Positions 1-10,120 of a DNA stretch of 64,000 bases are shown here, piece by piece. Source of the stretch: UBA1930 sp943371535 (GTDB lineage: Bacteria > Bacteroidota > Bacteroidia > Chitinophagales > Chitinophagaceae). Below the pieces are notes generated by a model. That model ran no database searches. It saw only the letters and a list, made by a program, of their open reading frames with translations, and was not told the DNA's origin. Within the stretch, counting starts at the first letter, position 1; each line of letters starts with the position of its first letter. The translations under genes were made by a program, and so were the position numbers. The stretch is taken from positions 88,614-152,613 of the forward strand of contig CALRVE020000005.1 in the NCBI GenBank assembly GCA_943371535.1, in the 5' to 3' direction.

Positions 1-918
1 TGTACGTTTAAGTACATATAAACCTTTTGAGTCGGTACCAATAAATAGTATTTCATTTTCTTTACTATAATCAATACAACGTAAAAAAACATTTTGTGGA
101 ATTTGATTAGAAATTAACTCATACTTAAACTGATCATTTTCAATATGTATTAACCAAGCTTTTTCTTTATCAACCATAATTGGTTGCTGCATACCTTGAT
201 TCCAAAATAACTTGCCTTCAATTTTTAATGGTTGAACATTAATTATTTTATTATTGGTTACATTTAACTCATAAGTTTTTTCTTGTTGTGTATAAATAAA
301 AACCCTGTTGTTTATTTTGAATATATTTCTAATTGGCTCCGTTAAAATAGAGAGTATTTCAGGTGAGCTGTTTATGTTTTTTAGTAAGTATAATTTTTTA
401 TGATGCAGAATAATGCCACTAGTGTCTGATAATGAAAGTATTTCATCTAAAATAGAAGAAAATTTATCATGGCTCGAATTGTTTTCACTAGCTCTAAAAT
501 TTGTTGCTGAAATATTCAGTAAATAATGAAAGCCCGAATAAGGACTTCTTTGTTGTTTGTGTACATAAATTAGTGAGGGTAAGCTCTGTTCTATAGAAAA
601 TACATTTCCATCTATATCTGTAATGTATATTTTTTTTGCATGTGATGATGTTATAAACAACATTCTTTCAGAACCTAGTGATTTTATATTTTCATTATTG
701 AATATTTTAATGTTTGTTCCATTAAAACGTACAATACCAGCTTCGGTTGCAAGCCATAAAAAATTATTGTTAGCATCCCATTGTAAACCTTTTATGCCAT
801 TAGAAGGCATACCATTTTGAGTAGTGTAGTTTTGAACAACTGTATTAATATTAGATTGGGCAAAACCCCAATTAATTTTAAATACAATAATTAATAATAA
901 TAAAATAGAACGGTTCAT
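1..918 (-). CDS. Propeller-type sensor protein, N-terminal part (runs off window edge)
   Basis: An open frame of 306 codons runs without a stop from an ATG at 918 to the window edge, so the gene is partial at its 3' end. It begins with a signal peptide (hydrophobic stretch ending NWGFAQ) and continues with propeller-like strands such as FLWLATEAGIVRFNG and ILFIGTDSKGLYVL, the pattern of two-component regulator propeller repeats. In this family the periplasmic propeller is usually followed by a Y_Y_Y domain, a membrane helix and a histidine kinase or HTH domain; that part is not visible here. It starts 34 bases after the response regulator gene on the same strand, so the two are probably cotranscribed as sensor and regulator. 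The kinase identity is inferred, not seen. Confidence 0.75.
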   Translation of the reverse strand, partial: MNRSILLLLIIVFKINWGFAQSNINTVVQNYTTQNGMPSNGIKGLQWDANNNFLWLATEAGIVRFNGTNIKIFNNENIKSLGSERMLFITSSHAKKIYITDIDGNVFSIEQSLPSLIYVHKQQRSPYSGFHYLLNISATNFRASENNSSHDKFSSILDEILSLSDTSGIILHHKKLYLLKNINSSPEILSILTEPIRNIFKINNRVFIYTQQEKTYELNVTNNKIINVQPLKIEGKLFWNQGMQQPIMVDKEKAWLIHIENDQFKYELISNQIPQNVFLRCIDYSKENEILFIGTDSKGLYVLKRT

Positions 919-952
919 AAGCAGTTTGCAAGAGCAATTTAATGCAAACGTT

Positions 953-1561
953 CTAATAATTTACATTATACAATGTCGCAAGCTCCATTAGCTCTTTAAT
1001 ATTGTCGGCATTTGTTTTTTCGTAAATACGTGTTTTTAAAGTAGATACAGTATTCATTTTAAGGTTTAAGTTGTCTGCAATTTCTTTGGTACCTAAGCCC
1101 TTCAATACATAATGTAAAATTTCTAATTCTCTTGGAGCTAAAACTGTAAAAGGATTGTCTTGCTGTATGGCATTATTTCTAACTGCTATGGTTTCATTGT
1201 TTAAAAACTTTTGTAATACTTGTATAATTTCATCTTCTCCAGTAGTTTTAGACAAGTAATATTGAATATTGTATTGTTTAAGTGCTTCACCATATACTTC
1301 AGCAGGCTGCATAGAAAAAACCATGATATTTAAATTCGGATATACTTTTTTGATGTTTGGAATAACTTCTAACGTACTGCCATCTGATAAAATAATATCT
1401 AACACCGCATGCGTATATGAATGCTTAATAAGTTCTTTCATTAATTCATTGCAACTTGAAACCTCACTTACGTCGTCATAATTAAGGTTTAATTGTAGGT
1501 ATAGTTTTAAGCCTTTTCTTATCATGCTATGATCATCGGCTAACAGTATTTTGGGTTGCAT
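953..1561 (-). CDS. LuxR/NarL-family response regulator
   Basis: The 202-residue protein has a receiver domain (about 1-120) with acidic pocket D9/D10, phosphoacceptor D55 (in AVLDIILSDG), S83 and K105, followed by a LuxR-type helix-turn-helix at about 140-198 (LAPRELEILHYVLKGL, then KEIADNLNLKMNTVSTLKTRI). This is the standard NarL/FixJ layout: phosphorylation by a partner kinase controls DNA binding. The start ATG at 1561 puts the first beta-strand KILLADD at residue 4, as expected. The propeller sensor immediately downstream on the same strand is the likely partner. The regulon is not evident, although the T9SS surface protein just upstream is a plausible neighbour target. Confidence 0.93.
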   Translation of the reverse strand: MQPKILLADDHSMIRKGLKLYLQLNLNYDDVSEVSSCNELMKELIKHSYTHAVLDIILSDGSTLEVIPNIKKVYPNLNIMVFSMQPAEVYGEALKQYNIQYYLSKTTGEDEIIQVLQKFLNNETIAVRNNAIQQDNPFTVLAPRELEILHYVLKGLGTKEIADNLNLKMNTVSTLKTRIYEKTNADNIKELMELATLYNVNY

Positions 1562-1584
1562 TTTTAAGGGTTTGAATTGTTCAA

Positions 1585-4500
1585 TTATCGAATAACTAAT
1601 AGCATGCCTGCTTGTTTTTCTTTACTACTATTATTGAGTTCAATAATATAAGCATAATAGCCAACTGGTACAGGTTTACCATTATGAGTACCATCCCAAG
1701 GAGTTTGACTATAGAATTTTCTTTCGAAAAGTTTTTGCCCTCCTCTTGTAAAAATACTTACAATAGCGTCTGGATATAATTCTAAGCCTTGAATAATCCA
1801 TTTGTCGTTTATATTATCACCATTTGGCGAGAATGCATTGGGTATGGTAAGTTTATTTACTACAGTTATTTTAACCGAATCTATATTGCTGCAAAAGTTG
1901 GTTTTATGTGTGGCTTTTATTGTATATACAGTATTGGTAACTGGTGTAGCAATTGGATTAAGTGTTGTTACCGCAGATAAAAATGTTGCTGGTGTCCAAC
2001 TAAAATTATACAAACTTGCATTAGCAATAGATGCATCTAGTAGGGTAGAGGTACCATTAATAATTATTTTATTGATACCAGCATCAATATTAGGTTGTTC
2101 ATAAATGATAATATTTCTTGAGAAAGTTGTTGAATTACAACCTCCATTTCCAGTTGTTGTTAATTGAATATCATAATTACCTGCTGTATTAAATTGATAA
2201 GTTAAGGGAGAGGCAGATGTATTAATTACAGAACCTAATTGCCAACGCCATTGAAGAATATTGTTGGGATTACTAGCAATCAACTGAATATTTTTTTGTG
2301 TACAAAAGGTGTCTCCAACAATAGTAAAGTTTGCCGTAGGATTTGCATATATATTTGGAATCGTTTGCGTTACAGTATCACTCAAACAAGCAGCACCATA
2401 GCTTACGATATGCTTAATAATTCTATTAGTTGCATTATTGCTGTAGGCATGGGTAGAAACATTATTTGTAGTTGATGAAAAGATTTGCCCATCTCCAAAA
2501 CTCCAATACCATGTGGGTTTATTGGTGCCACTAGTTGTAACTGATGAAGTAAAGGTAAAAATACTATCTACACAGGGTTTGCCATTAAAAGTAAATGAAG
2601 CTGTTGGTTTATTGTTTACACTTACGGTTAATTTAAAAGTATCGCTTATACAACCTAAATTAGAGGTAACTACTAATTTTACTTCATATGTACCAACTGC
2701 ATTGTATTTATAAAAAAAAGGTGTATTGTTATTTCGAATAACAGATTGACCATCGCCCAAAAACCATCTTCTTGTAGTAATAGTTCCATTAATAATAGAA
2801 GAACTATCACTAAATCGAATTGAATCACCAATACAAATGTTGCTATTGTATCCAAACTTTGCAGTAGGTTTTGGATTAATGGTAATTGTTTTAAAAGCAG
2901 TATCGCTTAAGCAATTGCTGTTAGAAAGAGTAACCAATTTTATTGTATAACTTCCTGCTATTGCATAAGCGTATTTGAAAGGATTGTTATTGGTTTTAGT
3001 AAGGGTATTTCCATCGCCAAAAAAATATTGCCATGATGTTATGCTACCAACAGCAATACTAGAAGTGTCTGTTATTTGAACAGAATCTTTTGAACAAGCA
3101 GTTGCAATAATACCAAGTTTTGCAATGGGCGAATGATTGATGGTTATTTGTTTAGTAGTATCTCCTGTACAACCATTATTTGCATATATTCTAAATCTAA
3201 TATTTTGTGTGCCTGCATTTGCAAACTTCTTTTTTGCATTTATGGTTGTGACATTTGTATTATCATCAAAGTTCCACCTGTATTGATTGATGGTAAATCC
3301 AGCACTTGAAATATTGGCTGTAAAGTTTACAGTATCTTTTAAACATCCTGCATTGGTATAAGTAAAATCTGCTTTAGGACCAGCTTTTATAATTACTTCA
3401 ACGGTTGCATTTTCTGTTTGGCTACAATTTTCAATTACAGTAGCACCATAAGTTACTGGAATATAATAATTGCCTTCATTAGCAAAACTAATGTCTTGGG
3501 GTAAGTTGTATAAATAATAATTTCTACCATTGATTGTTTCAGTTCCTACCGATATTGGATTGTTAATAGAGATATCTGTATTAGGAGTAACTCCTGTTAC
3601 TTGGCTTAATTTCCATTGAATACTACTTGCTGGAAATGCTAATTTAATGGTTGCTTTTATAGGTGTTTTAGGGCAACTAAAACTATCTATTGAGTTGCTA
3701 CTAAAAGTATTTTTTATAGAGCTATAATAATTTAAGTTATTTACAAGAGTACCAACATTGTACCCATAACTTTCAAAGTTACCAAGTCCGTAAATTGTAG
3801 AAGTAAAAGCCGAATCGCAAGTAATGGTATGTTGAGAAGCAGCACCAATAAAACGTGTTAATGCTACAGTATAATTTGGATTGTTTGGATGTACAACTGT
3901 ATTGACTGATGGAACAGGATTTCCATTCACTCTTAAAGATCCAATTGCAGCAGTAGGTACATGAATATTGGCATACACATAATCAATAGATGATTTTCTG
4001 CTAACATAAAATAAAACAGATTTTTGCCCTTGCTCAATAGGACTTAAATAAAACATTTCAGGATCGCCATAAGATGGTGGAGATGGATTGGTTGTAGGAA
4101 AATTCCAACATTGATTTTTGTTAGGAGTGTATTGAGCAATCATCATAGGCTTGTTAGAGGTGAAATAGTCTCCACCTGTAGAGTCCATATGTTCGTAAAA
4201 AAAATTTTTAATTAAACCTGTCATCACAACACCATTTTTCTTTACTTCCGTGGTGGGGTCTAATACACAAATTCTATAATAATTTCTATTGGTTTCATTG
4301 ATATTGGTGTTAGTATTGTTAATGGTTCTAAACGTTAAATATCTTGTACCCCAAGCTTGTGTTGGAAAAATTTGTTGGTGCATAAATTCGCCACCATCAC
4401 CTCTGCATAAACGTATACCTCCCGAACCAGAAAATGCAGCTATTGGATGGCAAGTTCCATCTGCTCCTGGAATAGATACTGCTTTAGTTCCTGTCATGTC

Positions 4501-5166
4501 TTTACTGGCAAATACAGGATTACCATTAAAGGTAGCTTTCCCAAAAACATGATATGATTCGCCCTTATTTAAATTCACTGTATATGTTTGGGCAGGTAGC
4601 CATCCATTTTTGGTAGTATCACTTGGTGTTATTTGAATCCTAGTATTATCTTCAGATGCAATTACATAAAACCACGAATACCAATCGGTAGGGCTACTTT
4701 GCGATTTATCTTGATAATAATTAATAGAATAATATGAGAAGCCATAAGTTTCAACTGGCATAAGCATTGTAGCACCTGAAACCAACGTTGAATAAACATG
4801 TGCATATACTGCAACAGGTTCTGTACTTACTATATGAATACCTTTATTTTGTAATCCATCGGTTAAAGTTCGAGCATCATTAACACCAGATTTTGGAATT
4901 AAAATTGTGGCATTTACAGTATTTGCAGGTATATTTAAAGTTTGTGTATAACCAGTATTGGTAATAGTTATAGTTACTACGGCAGCAGCATTTTCAGTGC
5001 TAATGTATATAGCTAATTCTTGATTGTTTACAGGCGATTCATGGAAAAAGCTATAGTTAAATCCATAAGCTAGCCAAAACTCTTTTCCTCTATTCGATTT
5101 GTTTTGTGCATTTACTAAACTAGAAAAGCACATTATTAAGATTAGTAATTTAAATTTTGTAGCCAT
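1585..5166 (-). CDS. Large secreted surface protein: IgGFc-binding-like N-terminus, PKD-type repeats, T9SS type B sorting domain
   Basis: I place the start at the ATG at 5166, because MATKFKLLILIMCFSSLVNAQ is a clean signal peptide; an in-frame ATG at 5190 would add eight residues. Domains in order: an N-terminal region beginning NRGKEFWLAYGFNYSF, like the IgGFc-binding family (about 25-500); then at least six Ig/PKD-like beta domains with motifs such as YRWNFDDN, WQYFFGDGN, RRWFLGDGQ and WYWSFGDGQ (about 600-1080); and a C-terminal gliding-motility-associated domain starting IPNAFSPNGDNINDKW and ending in MLLVIR. That last domain is the type B signal for T9SS export. The protein is probably cell-surface or secreted and involved in adhesion; its ligand is unknown. 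The upstream region contains a perfect palindrome and is shared with the divergent surface protein. Confidence 0.88.
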   Translation of the reverse strand: MATKFKLLILIMCFSSLVNAQNKSNRGKEFWLAYGFNYSFFHESPVNNQELAIYISTENAAAVVTITITNTGYTQTLNIPANTVNATILIPKSGVNDARTLTDGLQNKGIHIVSTEPVAVYAHVYSTLVSGATMLMPVETYGFSYYSINYYQDKSQSSPTDWYSWFYVIASEDNTRIQITPSDTTKNGWLPAQTYTVNLNKGESYHVFGKATFNGNPVFASKDMTGTKAVSIPGADGTCHPIAAFSGSGGIRLCRGDGGEFMHQQIFPTQAWGTRYLTFRTINNTNTNINETNRNYYRICVLDPTTEVKKNGVVMTGLIKNFFYEHMDSTGGDYFTSNKPMMIAQYTPNKNQCWNFPTTNPSPPSYGDPEMFYLSPIEQGQKSVLFYVSRKSSIDYVYANIHVPTAAIGSLRVNGNPVPSVNTVVHPNNPNYTVALTRFIGAASQHTITCDSAFTSTIYGLGNFESYGYNVGTLVNNLNYYSSIKNTFSSNSIDSFSCPKTPIKATIKLAFPASSIQWKLSQVTGVTPNTDISINNPISVGTETINGRNYYLYNLPQDISFANEGNYYIPVTYGATVIENCSQTENATVEVIIKAGPKADFTYTNAGCLKDTVNFTANISSAGFTINQYRWNFDDNTNVTTINAKKKFANAGTQNIRFRIYANNGCTGDTTKQITINHSPIAKLGIIATACSKDSVQITDTSSIAVGSITSWQYFFGDGNTLTKTNNNPFKYAYAIAGSYTIKLVTLSNSNCLSDTAFKTITINPKPTAKFGYNSNICIGDSIRFSDSSSIINGTITTRRWFLGDGQSVIRNNNTPFFYKYNAVGTYEVKLVVTSNLGCISDTFKLTVSVNNKPTASFTFNGKPCVDSIFTFTSSVTTSGTNKPTWYWSFGDGQIFSSTTNNVSTHAYSNNATNRIIKHIVSYGAACLSDTVTQTIPNIYANPTANFTIVGDTFCTQKNIQLIASNPNNILQWRWQLGSVINTSASPLTYQFNTAGNYDIQLTTTGNGGCNSTTFSRNIIIYEQPNIDAGINKIIINGTSTLLDASIANASLYNFSWTPATFLSAVTTLNPIATPVTNTVYTIKATHKTNFCSNIDSVKITVVNKLTIPNAFSPNGDNINDKWIIQGLELYPDAIVSIFTRGGQKLFERKFYSQTPWDGTHNGKPVPVGYYAYIIELNNSSKEKQAGMLLVIR

Positions 5167-5208
5167 ATTTTTTCTTAGAACAATATTCAATTTTTAAATT
5201 AAATTCTA

Positions 5209-5228
5209 TTGTAGAATTAATTCTACAA
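5209..5228. promoter_or_regulatory. Perfect 20-bp palindrome between divergent surface-protein genes
   Basis: TTGTAGAATTAATTCTACAA reads the same on both strands. It lies in the 127-bp gap between the divergent T9SS substrate genes, 43 bases from the start at 5166 and 66 bases from the start at 5294. Position and symmetry fit an operator for a dimeric regulator acting on both genes; no T-run follows, so it is not a terminator. The binding protein is unknown. Confidence 0.45.
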
Positions 5229-5293
5229 ACAATTTTTTTATAGGGCTTTAATATTGTTGCTCATTCTTACAATCACCAAAACTTTAATGCATT

Positions 5294-8200
5294 ATGAACA
5301 GATTGAATATTAGAAAAACTTTGATTTTTCTGATTCTATGCTTGTTATTTACCAACGGTATTTGGGCACAAGGTAATTATAACACCACTACATGGAAATT
5401 CAGTAATCCAAAACAATTTGGATTTACCATTTTTGATGTTGATTTTTTTGATAACAATAATGTACTAGCAGTTGGTAGCGATGGTGGTATTGCAAAAAGT
5501 ACAGATGGTGGTAGAACTTGGATTTATGGTATTTTTACTTACCCAACCCCTACTGGATTAATTACAAAAGCTACTTTAACAGATGTACACTATATAACAG
5601 CAAATATTGCTTATGTAGTGGGTACTGGTGGTTGTATGGCAAAAACAACAGATGGTGGTTTAACTTGGAATTTAGTTACTACCCCTTTATATAGCACAAG
5701 TAGAAGTATTAACACTTGTTGGTTCATCAATGCAAATACAGGCTATGCAGCTGGTCAGTGGAATTTTTCTACAGATTCAATCCCTAAAATATATGTAACC
5801 AATAACGGTGGTGCAACTTGGGATTCATTGGCATCTCCAGCTGTGAATGGTACTACCAAAGTAGGTTTTGTGAATAACGCAACTTATCCGGCAAGAAATT
5901 TTCCTGTGGATGCAAAAACAAAAGAAATCTGGAGAATACAATTTTCAAATAGTGGAGTAGGTTATGTAAGTGGAAGTGGTTCTTCATTATTTCCAAACCT
6001 TGGTATTCCAAACATTACTAGTACTACAACTTGTGCATTAACTGGTACACAAACTACTGGCTCTCATAATGCAAGTTTATTTTGGAAAGTTGAGAATGGA
6101 ATGATTACCGATTATTCTTTAAGTAAAGAACGTTTAGGCTATGCAGGTTATAATCCAACAGCTGCATTAAATTGTACTTCTAAATTTGGTACAGTAACTC
6201 AAACCGTTCAACAGTATAGAGCATTTAATATTATCAGTGATTCATTGGTTGTGTTAATGTCCTTCAACAATAACGTTGTTGTTCGTGTTAGAACAGGTAA
6301 AAACGATAGTACAGAAAATATTAATAGACTAGGCTCATTTGAACGAGGAAAATTTGAAGTACTCAATACTGGTGGTAGTGGAGCACCTGCTGGATATCCA
6401 GCAATTCCAGCAGTTCAAGTATTAAATGCTTCAAACCCATATCATATGATTAAAGCAAGTAATGGTAAATTATTTGCTACATCTGGTTCAAGCACTTTTG
6501 CACCTGCAAACAGAATGTGGACTTCGATAGATACTGGTAGAAATTGGGTAGAAGAAAGAAATATTCCTGTTGGACAAACCTTTAGTACGTTTACCAATTG
6601 GGCAATTGATATTGCACCTAATGGTAAGTTTATAGCTATGGGGCAAAATGGTGTTGTGTCAGATTCTTTGCCTGGTGGTGCCTGGTCTAGTGTTTATATT
6701 AGTAATCCTAATGCAGTATCACATACATCATCTGAATTTGTAGATTGTAATAATGGAATTTTAGCAGGTGGTGCAAGTATAACTGTAACAGAAGATGGTG
6801 GTAATACTTGGCAAAATAAAGCTAGAGCCGATTTTGCAGCTTCTAACTATAACATTATGGGAATTGCTTATCCAAGCTTGACGAGAGCATATTTTGCAGT
6901 AAGTAATGGCATTTTATATTCCTCTGCTGATAAAGGTACCACATTAGATCCTTTGTATTCAAACTTCAATTATCAAATAAGTGGTGTTGCTACAGTTGGT
7001 AATGATAGTATTTGGGCAATTGGTTATAGTCAGTTTTCTGTGCCAGCAGCATCAAGAACTTCAGCAGTATTTAGGTCTTTTAATGCAGGTGTAACTTGGA
7101 GTGAAATTGGAGGTTTCCCAGTAAATACCTTAAATGAACAAATTTCAAGAATTGCTTTTCCTTCAAGAAATGTGGGCTATATAGCAGGCTCTAGAAATGC
7201 AGTGTATAAAACAACTGATGCTGGTACAACATGGGTTAAAATTAATCCTTTCCCTGCATTGAATGATGCTCCAACTGGCTTCCCAAATGCTAGAATTGCA
7301 TATCAAGAAATACAAGCATTAGATGATAATACGGTATTCTTAATAGGAAATATGTTTACCAATGTTGGTGTAAAAAGGGTATATAAAACAGTAGATGGTG
7401 GAGCTAATTGGGTAGATATTACAGGCAATTTAGCTGCTTTATTGCCTGTTGGTAATTTAATTGGAATGAAATGGCACGATGCCAATAATGGCTATGTATC
7501 TGCTGGTAGTGCATTGTTTAAAACAACTGATGGTGGTGCAAATTGGACTATGGATATTGCACCAACTGGTTCTTTATTTGAAACAATGTCTTTTGCACCA
7601 CGTACAGTGCCTGCTGCAATTAGTTTTCAAAATAGAAAATTATTTGTAACAGGTCTATCTGCTCCTACTGCCAATGGAAGTATTATGGAATATGGTAATC
7701 CTCTTGATATTAATGTTAATTTCAATCAAACTGTTACTAATGCCAATTGCTCAAACTTAAATGGTGGTAGTATTACAGTTACAGCAACTGGTGGTTTACC
7801 TCCATATCAATACAGCATTAATGGTGGTGCGTTTCAATCTAGTAATGTATTCAATGGCTTAAACCAAGGTGCTAAAACAATTACAGTAAAAGATGCATTT
7901 TGTGGTACATTAACTAAATCAATCATAGTAGGATTTACTGATAACCTAACCCTAACTACAAGACCAACTGTTGATACTAGTGTTTGTGCTGGTGCTCCAG
8001 TTCCTTTTGTTGCAACTGCTACAACAGGTGCAACATTTGCTTGGACTCCTTCTACTGGGTTAAGCAATGCATCTATTGCAAATCCAATTGCTACAGTTAA
8101 CTCAAACATTACTTATACTGTTACTGCAACTTTAAATAGTTGTGTAAGAACTAAGTCAATTCCTGTTACTATTAAACCTAACCCAATTGTAAATGCTGGT

Positions 8201-8689
8201 CCAGATAAAACCATTATTATTGGTGATTTTGTAACCCTAGAAGGTTCAGGTGGTGCAGGTTCAATTTCTTGGACTCCAGTAAATACATTAACTGGTGCAA
8301 ATACATATCGTCCGGTTGCAAATCCAACTGCTACAACAGTTTATACATTATCAGTTACCGATGCAAATAGTTGTACAGCTACAGATAATGTTACAGTAAA
8401 TGTGTTACCTTATTGTGTTAAACCAATGGGTGCATTTACACCAAATGGAGATGGTAATAACGACAGATGGTTAGCTACAAGTTCAAATGGTTGTACTGTT
8501 AGAATTAATGTAGTGGTGTATAATAGGTATGGTCATACAGTGTACACAAATCAAAACTATCAAAACGATTGGGATGGTACATATAAGGGTGATAAGTTGC
8601 CAGATGGTACTTACTATTATTACATTAAATATCAATTAATCAATGGTAACACAGTAAATCTTTCTGGTGATGTAACCATTATTAGATAA
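5294..8689 (+). CDS. Large secreted protein: YCF48/BNR-like propeller, SprB repeat, T9SS type B sorting domain
   Basis: The 1131-residue product has a signal peptide (to about residue 25, GIWAQ), then at least eight Asp-box-like repeats (STDGGRTW, TTDGGLTW, NNGGATWD, TEDGGNTW, NAGVTWSE, TTDAGTTW, TVDGGANW, TTDGGANW) across about 50-770, the pattern of YCF48/sortilin-type propellers. A SprB-like repeat follows (about 812-880, GGSITVTATGGLPPYQYS), then two Ig/PKD-like domains, and a gliding-motility C-terminal domain (GAFTPNGDGNNDRW to DVTIIR), the type B export signal. The PorP/SprF gene begins 32 bases downstream, the SprB-SprF type of pairing. Expected at the cell surface; a role in adhesion or gliding is inferred. 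Confidence 0.9.
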   Translation: MNRLNIRKTLIFLILCLLFTNGIWAQGNYNTTTWKFSNPKQFGFTIFDVDFFDNNNVLAVGSDGGIAKSTDGGRTWIYGIFTYPTPTGLITKATLTDVHYITANIAYVVGTGGCMAKTTDGGLTWNLVTTPLYSTSRSINTCWFINANTGYAAGQWNFSTDSIPKIYVTNNGGATWDSLASPAVNGTTKVGFVNNATYPARNFPVDAKTKEIWRIQFSNSGVGYVSGSGSSLFPNLGIPNITSTTTCALTGTQTTGSHNASLFWKVENGMITDYSLSKERLGYAGYNPTAALNCTSKFGTVTQTVQQYRAFNIISDSLVVLMSFNNNVVVRVRTGKNDSTENINRLGSFERGKFEVLNTGGSGAPAGYPAIPAVQVLNASNPYHMIKASNGKLFATSGSSTFAPANRMWTSIDTGRNWVEERNIPVGQTFSTFTNWAIDIAPNGKFIAMGQNGVVSDSLPGGAWSSVYISNPNAVSHTSSEFVDCNNGILAGGASITVTEDGGNTWQNKARADFAASNYNIMGIAYPSLTRAYFAVSNGILYSSADKGTTLDPLYSNFNYQISGVATVGNDSIWAIGYSQFSVPAASRTSAVFRSFNAGVTWSEIGGFPVNTLNEQISRIAFPSRNVGYIAGSRNAVYKTTDAGTTWVKINPFPALNDAPTGFPNARIAYQEIQALDDNTVFLIGNMFTNVGVKRVYKTVDGGANWVDITGNLAALLPVGNLIGMKWHDANNGYVSAGSALFKTTDGGANWTMDIAPTGSLFETMSFAPRTVPAAISFQNRKLFVTGLSAPTANGSIMEYGNPLDINVNFNQTVTNANCSNLNGGSITVTATGGLPPYQYSINGGAFQSSNVFNGLNQGAKTITVKDAFCGTLTKSIIVGFTDNLTLTTRPTVDTSVCAGAPVPFVATATTGATFAWTPSTGLSNASIANPIATVNSNITYTVTATLNSCVRTKSIPVTIKPNPIVNAGPDKTIIIGDFVTLEGSGGAGSISWTPVNTLTGANTYRPVANPTATTVYTLSVTDANSCTATDNVTVNVLPYCVKPMGAFTPNGDGNNDRWLATSSNGCTVRINVVVYNRYGHTVYTNQNYQNDWDGTYKGDKLPDGTYYYYIKYQLINGNTVNLSGDVTIIR

Positions 8690-8721
8690 CTACATTATAA
8701 TTAACATACAAAAATATTAAT

Positions 8722-9615
8722 ATGAAAAAAATCATCTTCATACTATTCACAATTGCTGGGGCATCTTCATTAAATGCCCAGCAATTACAAACCTCAGTGT
8801 TTTTTGAGGCACAACAAATTATGCACAATCCTGCTTTTGCTGGAACTGGTGAAAATAATTTTATTGGAATTAATTATAGAAATCAATGGGCAAATATTAA
8901 TGGAGGTCCTAAAACTGCTACTATTTATGGATCGTTTGCTTTACCTAAACAAAAATTAGGTATGAGTGGATATGTGTATAATGATAAAACTGGACCTACG
9001 TCAAGAACAGGTATTTCTTTATCTGTGGCAAAGCATATTAAGTTAGAAGGCGATGCAACTTTATCTTTTGGAATTGAAAATAGATTTCAACAGTTTATGT
9101 TAGATCAATCAAAACTTACAGAATATTTAGGTACAGATGCTGCTATTGGTAATGCCAATAAAAGTGTAAAGTACGATGCAGGTTTTGGTATTTCTTATAC
9201 AACTAAAAAATTACAATTAGGTATTGCTGCAACTCAATTATTGCAAGGCCGTTTAAACAATTATGTTGGTAATTTAAATAGAACAGAAGAAGCAAGATTG
9301 TATCGTCATTTTTATGCTACTGGTAACTATACAATTCATTTAGATGAAACCGTTAGTATGATTCCAAATTTTATGGTCATCTACTTTCCAAATGCACCAA
9401 CAGAGGTAAATTTAGGTACAAGATTTAAGTATGCCGATGTTTGTTGGCTAGGTTTAGGTAGTAGCTTAACAGGTAATTTTACTTTTTCTTTTGGGTTGAA
9501 TGTATCAAAAGGATTATCGGTAGATTATGCTTTTGATTTGTACAATAATGCAAGCAGTAATTTTAATGTTAATGCCAACGAGTTTATGTTGCGTTATCAA
9601 TTAAAGAGAAAATAA
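8722..9615 (+). CDS. PorP/SprF family type IX secretion outer-membrane protein
   Basis: The 297-residue protein carries a signal peptide ending SLNAQ and the family pattern: MHNPAFAGTGENNFIGINYRNQW near the N-terminus, then alternating beta-strands typical of an outer-membrane barrel, ending with LRYQLKRK. PorP/SprF proteins assist secretion or surface retention of large type B T9SS substrates, as SprF does for SprB. The gene follows such a substrate after 32 bases and is very probably in its operon. Family assignment is strong; the specific partnership is inferred from position. Confidence 0.92.
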   Translation: MKKIIFILFTIAGASSLNAQQLQTSVFFEAQQIMHNPAFAGTGENNFIGINYRNQWANINGGPKTATIYGSFALPKQKLGMSGYVYNDKTGPTSRTGISLSVAKHIKLEGDATLSFGIENRFQQFMLDQSKLTEYLGTDAAIGNANKSVKYDAGFGISYTTKKLQLGIAATQLLQGRLNNYVGNLNRTEEARLYRHFYATGNYTIHLDETVSMIPNFMVIYFPNAPTEVNLGTRFKYADVCWLGLGSSLTGNFTFSFGLNVSKGLSVDYAFDLYNNASSNFNVNANEFMLRYQLKRK

Positions 9616-9994
9616 ATTTCTTCCCCCAAACAATATTCAATATAGTTGATTCATTAAGAATTCAACTTGTATTTGAATAACTTAAGACATGCTTTGATAA
9701 AGAGGCTCTAATACACATGTATTTGGCTTCTTTTCAAACATGTTTTTTGTTTTAAGCAAGCTACTATTTAACAATTAAGAATAGTAGTTGCATTTGAAAA
9801 GTGGTAATTGTATAATTAGTTGAGTAAGAATGAATGAGTTTTTTTAAATAATTGAGTTTAAAAAAGTGTGAAAAAGCCATTATACATTTACTCTATCTTG
9901 CTGAGAATGTAGGTCCAGTTGTATTGTTTAATATTTTTTTGTTTTATTTAGGTAGAATTTTTAAAGGATAATTTTTTTTTCAAGTTGATGCTCC
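9616..9994. other. AT-rich intergenic stretch without a recognisable gene
   Basis: I see no convincing open frame, RNA gene or terminator here. The only structure noted is a weak inverted repeat, CTACTATT at 9761-9768 against AATAGTAG at 9780-9787, without a T-tail. The right end leads into the promoter box of the tRNA gene. Confidence 0.5.
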
Positions 9995-10002
9995 TATATT
10001 TG
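9995..10002 (+). promoter_or_regulatory. Bacteroidota-type -7 promoter box for tRNA-Pro
   Basis: TATATTTG matches the Bacteroidota primary-sigma -7 consensus TAnnTTTG and ends 41 bases before the tRNA gene, a sensible distance for a short tRNA leader. No clear TTG at -33 is present; that region is a T-run. Confidence 0.5.
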
Positions 10003-10043
10003 CACCCCAATCAAAAAATTGATGGGTAGTCTGTAAAGACTTT

Positions 10044-10117
10044 CGGGAGGTAGTTCAGCCCGGTAGAATACCTGGTTTGGGACCAGGGGGTCGCAGGTTC
10101 GAATCCTGTCCTCCCGA
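10044..10117 (+). tRNA. tRNA-Pro (anticodon TGG)
   Basis: A 74-base cloverleaf folds by eye. The acceptor stem CGGGAGG pairs with CCTCCCG, the D arm contains GTTCAGCCCGGTAGA, the anticodon arm is CCTGG / TTTGGGA / CCAGG giving anticodon TGG, the T arm contains GGTTCGAATCC, and A is the discriminator. CCA is not encoded. A terminator hairpin follows within a few bases, so it is transcribed as a single-tRNA unit. Confidence 0.96.
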
Positions 10118-10120
10118 CGA

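Noticed and set aside
1269..1481. Plus-strand frame opposite the response regulator
   Set aside because: It is the antisense of a well-supported receiver domain, with no domain of its own.
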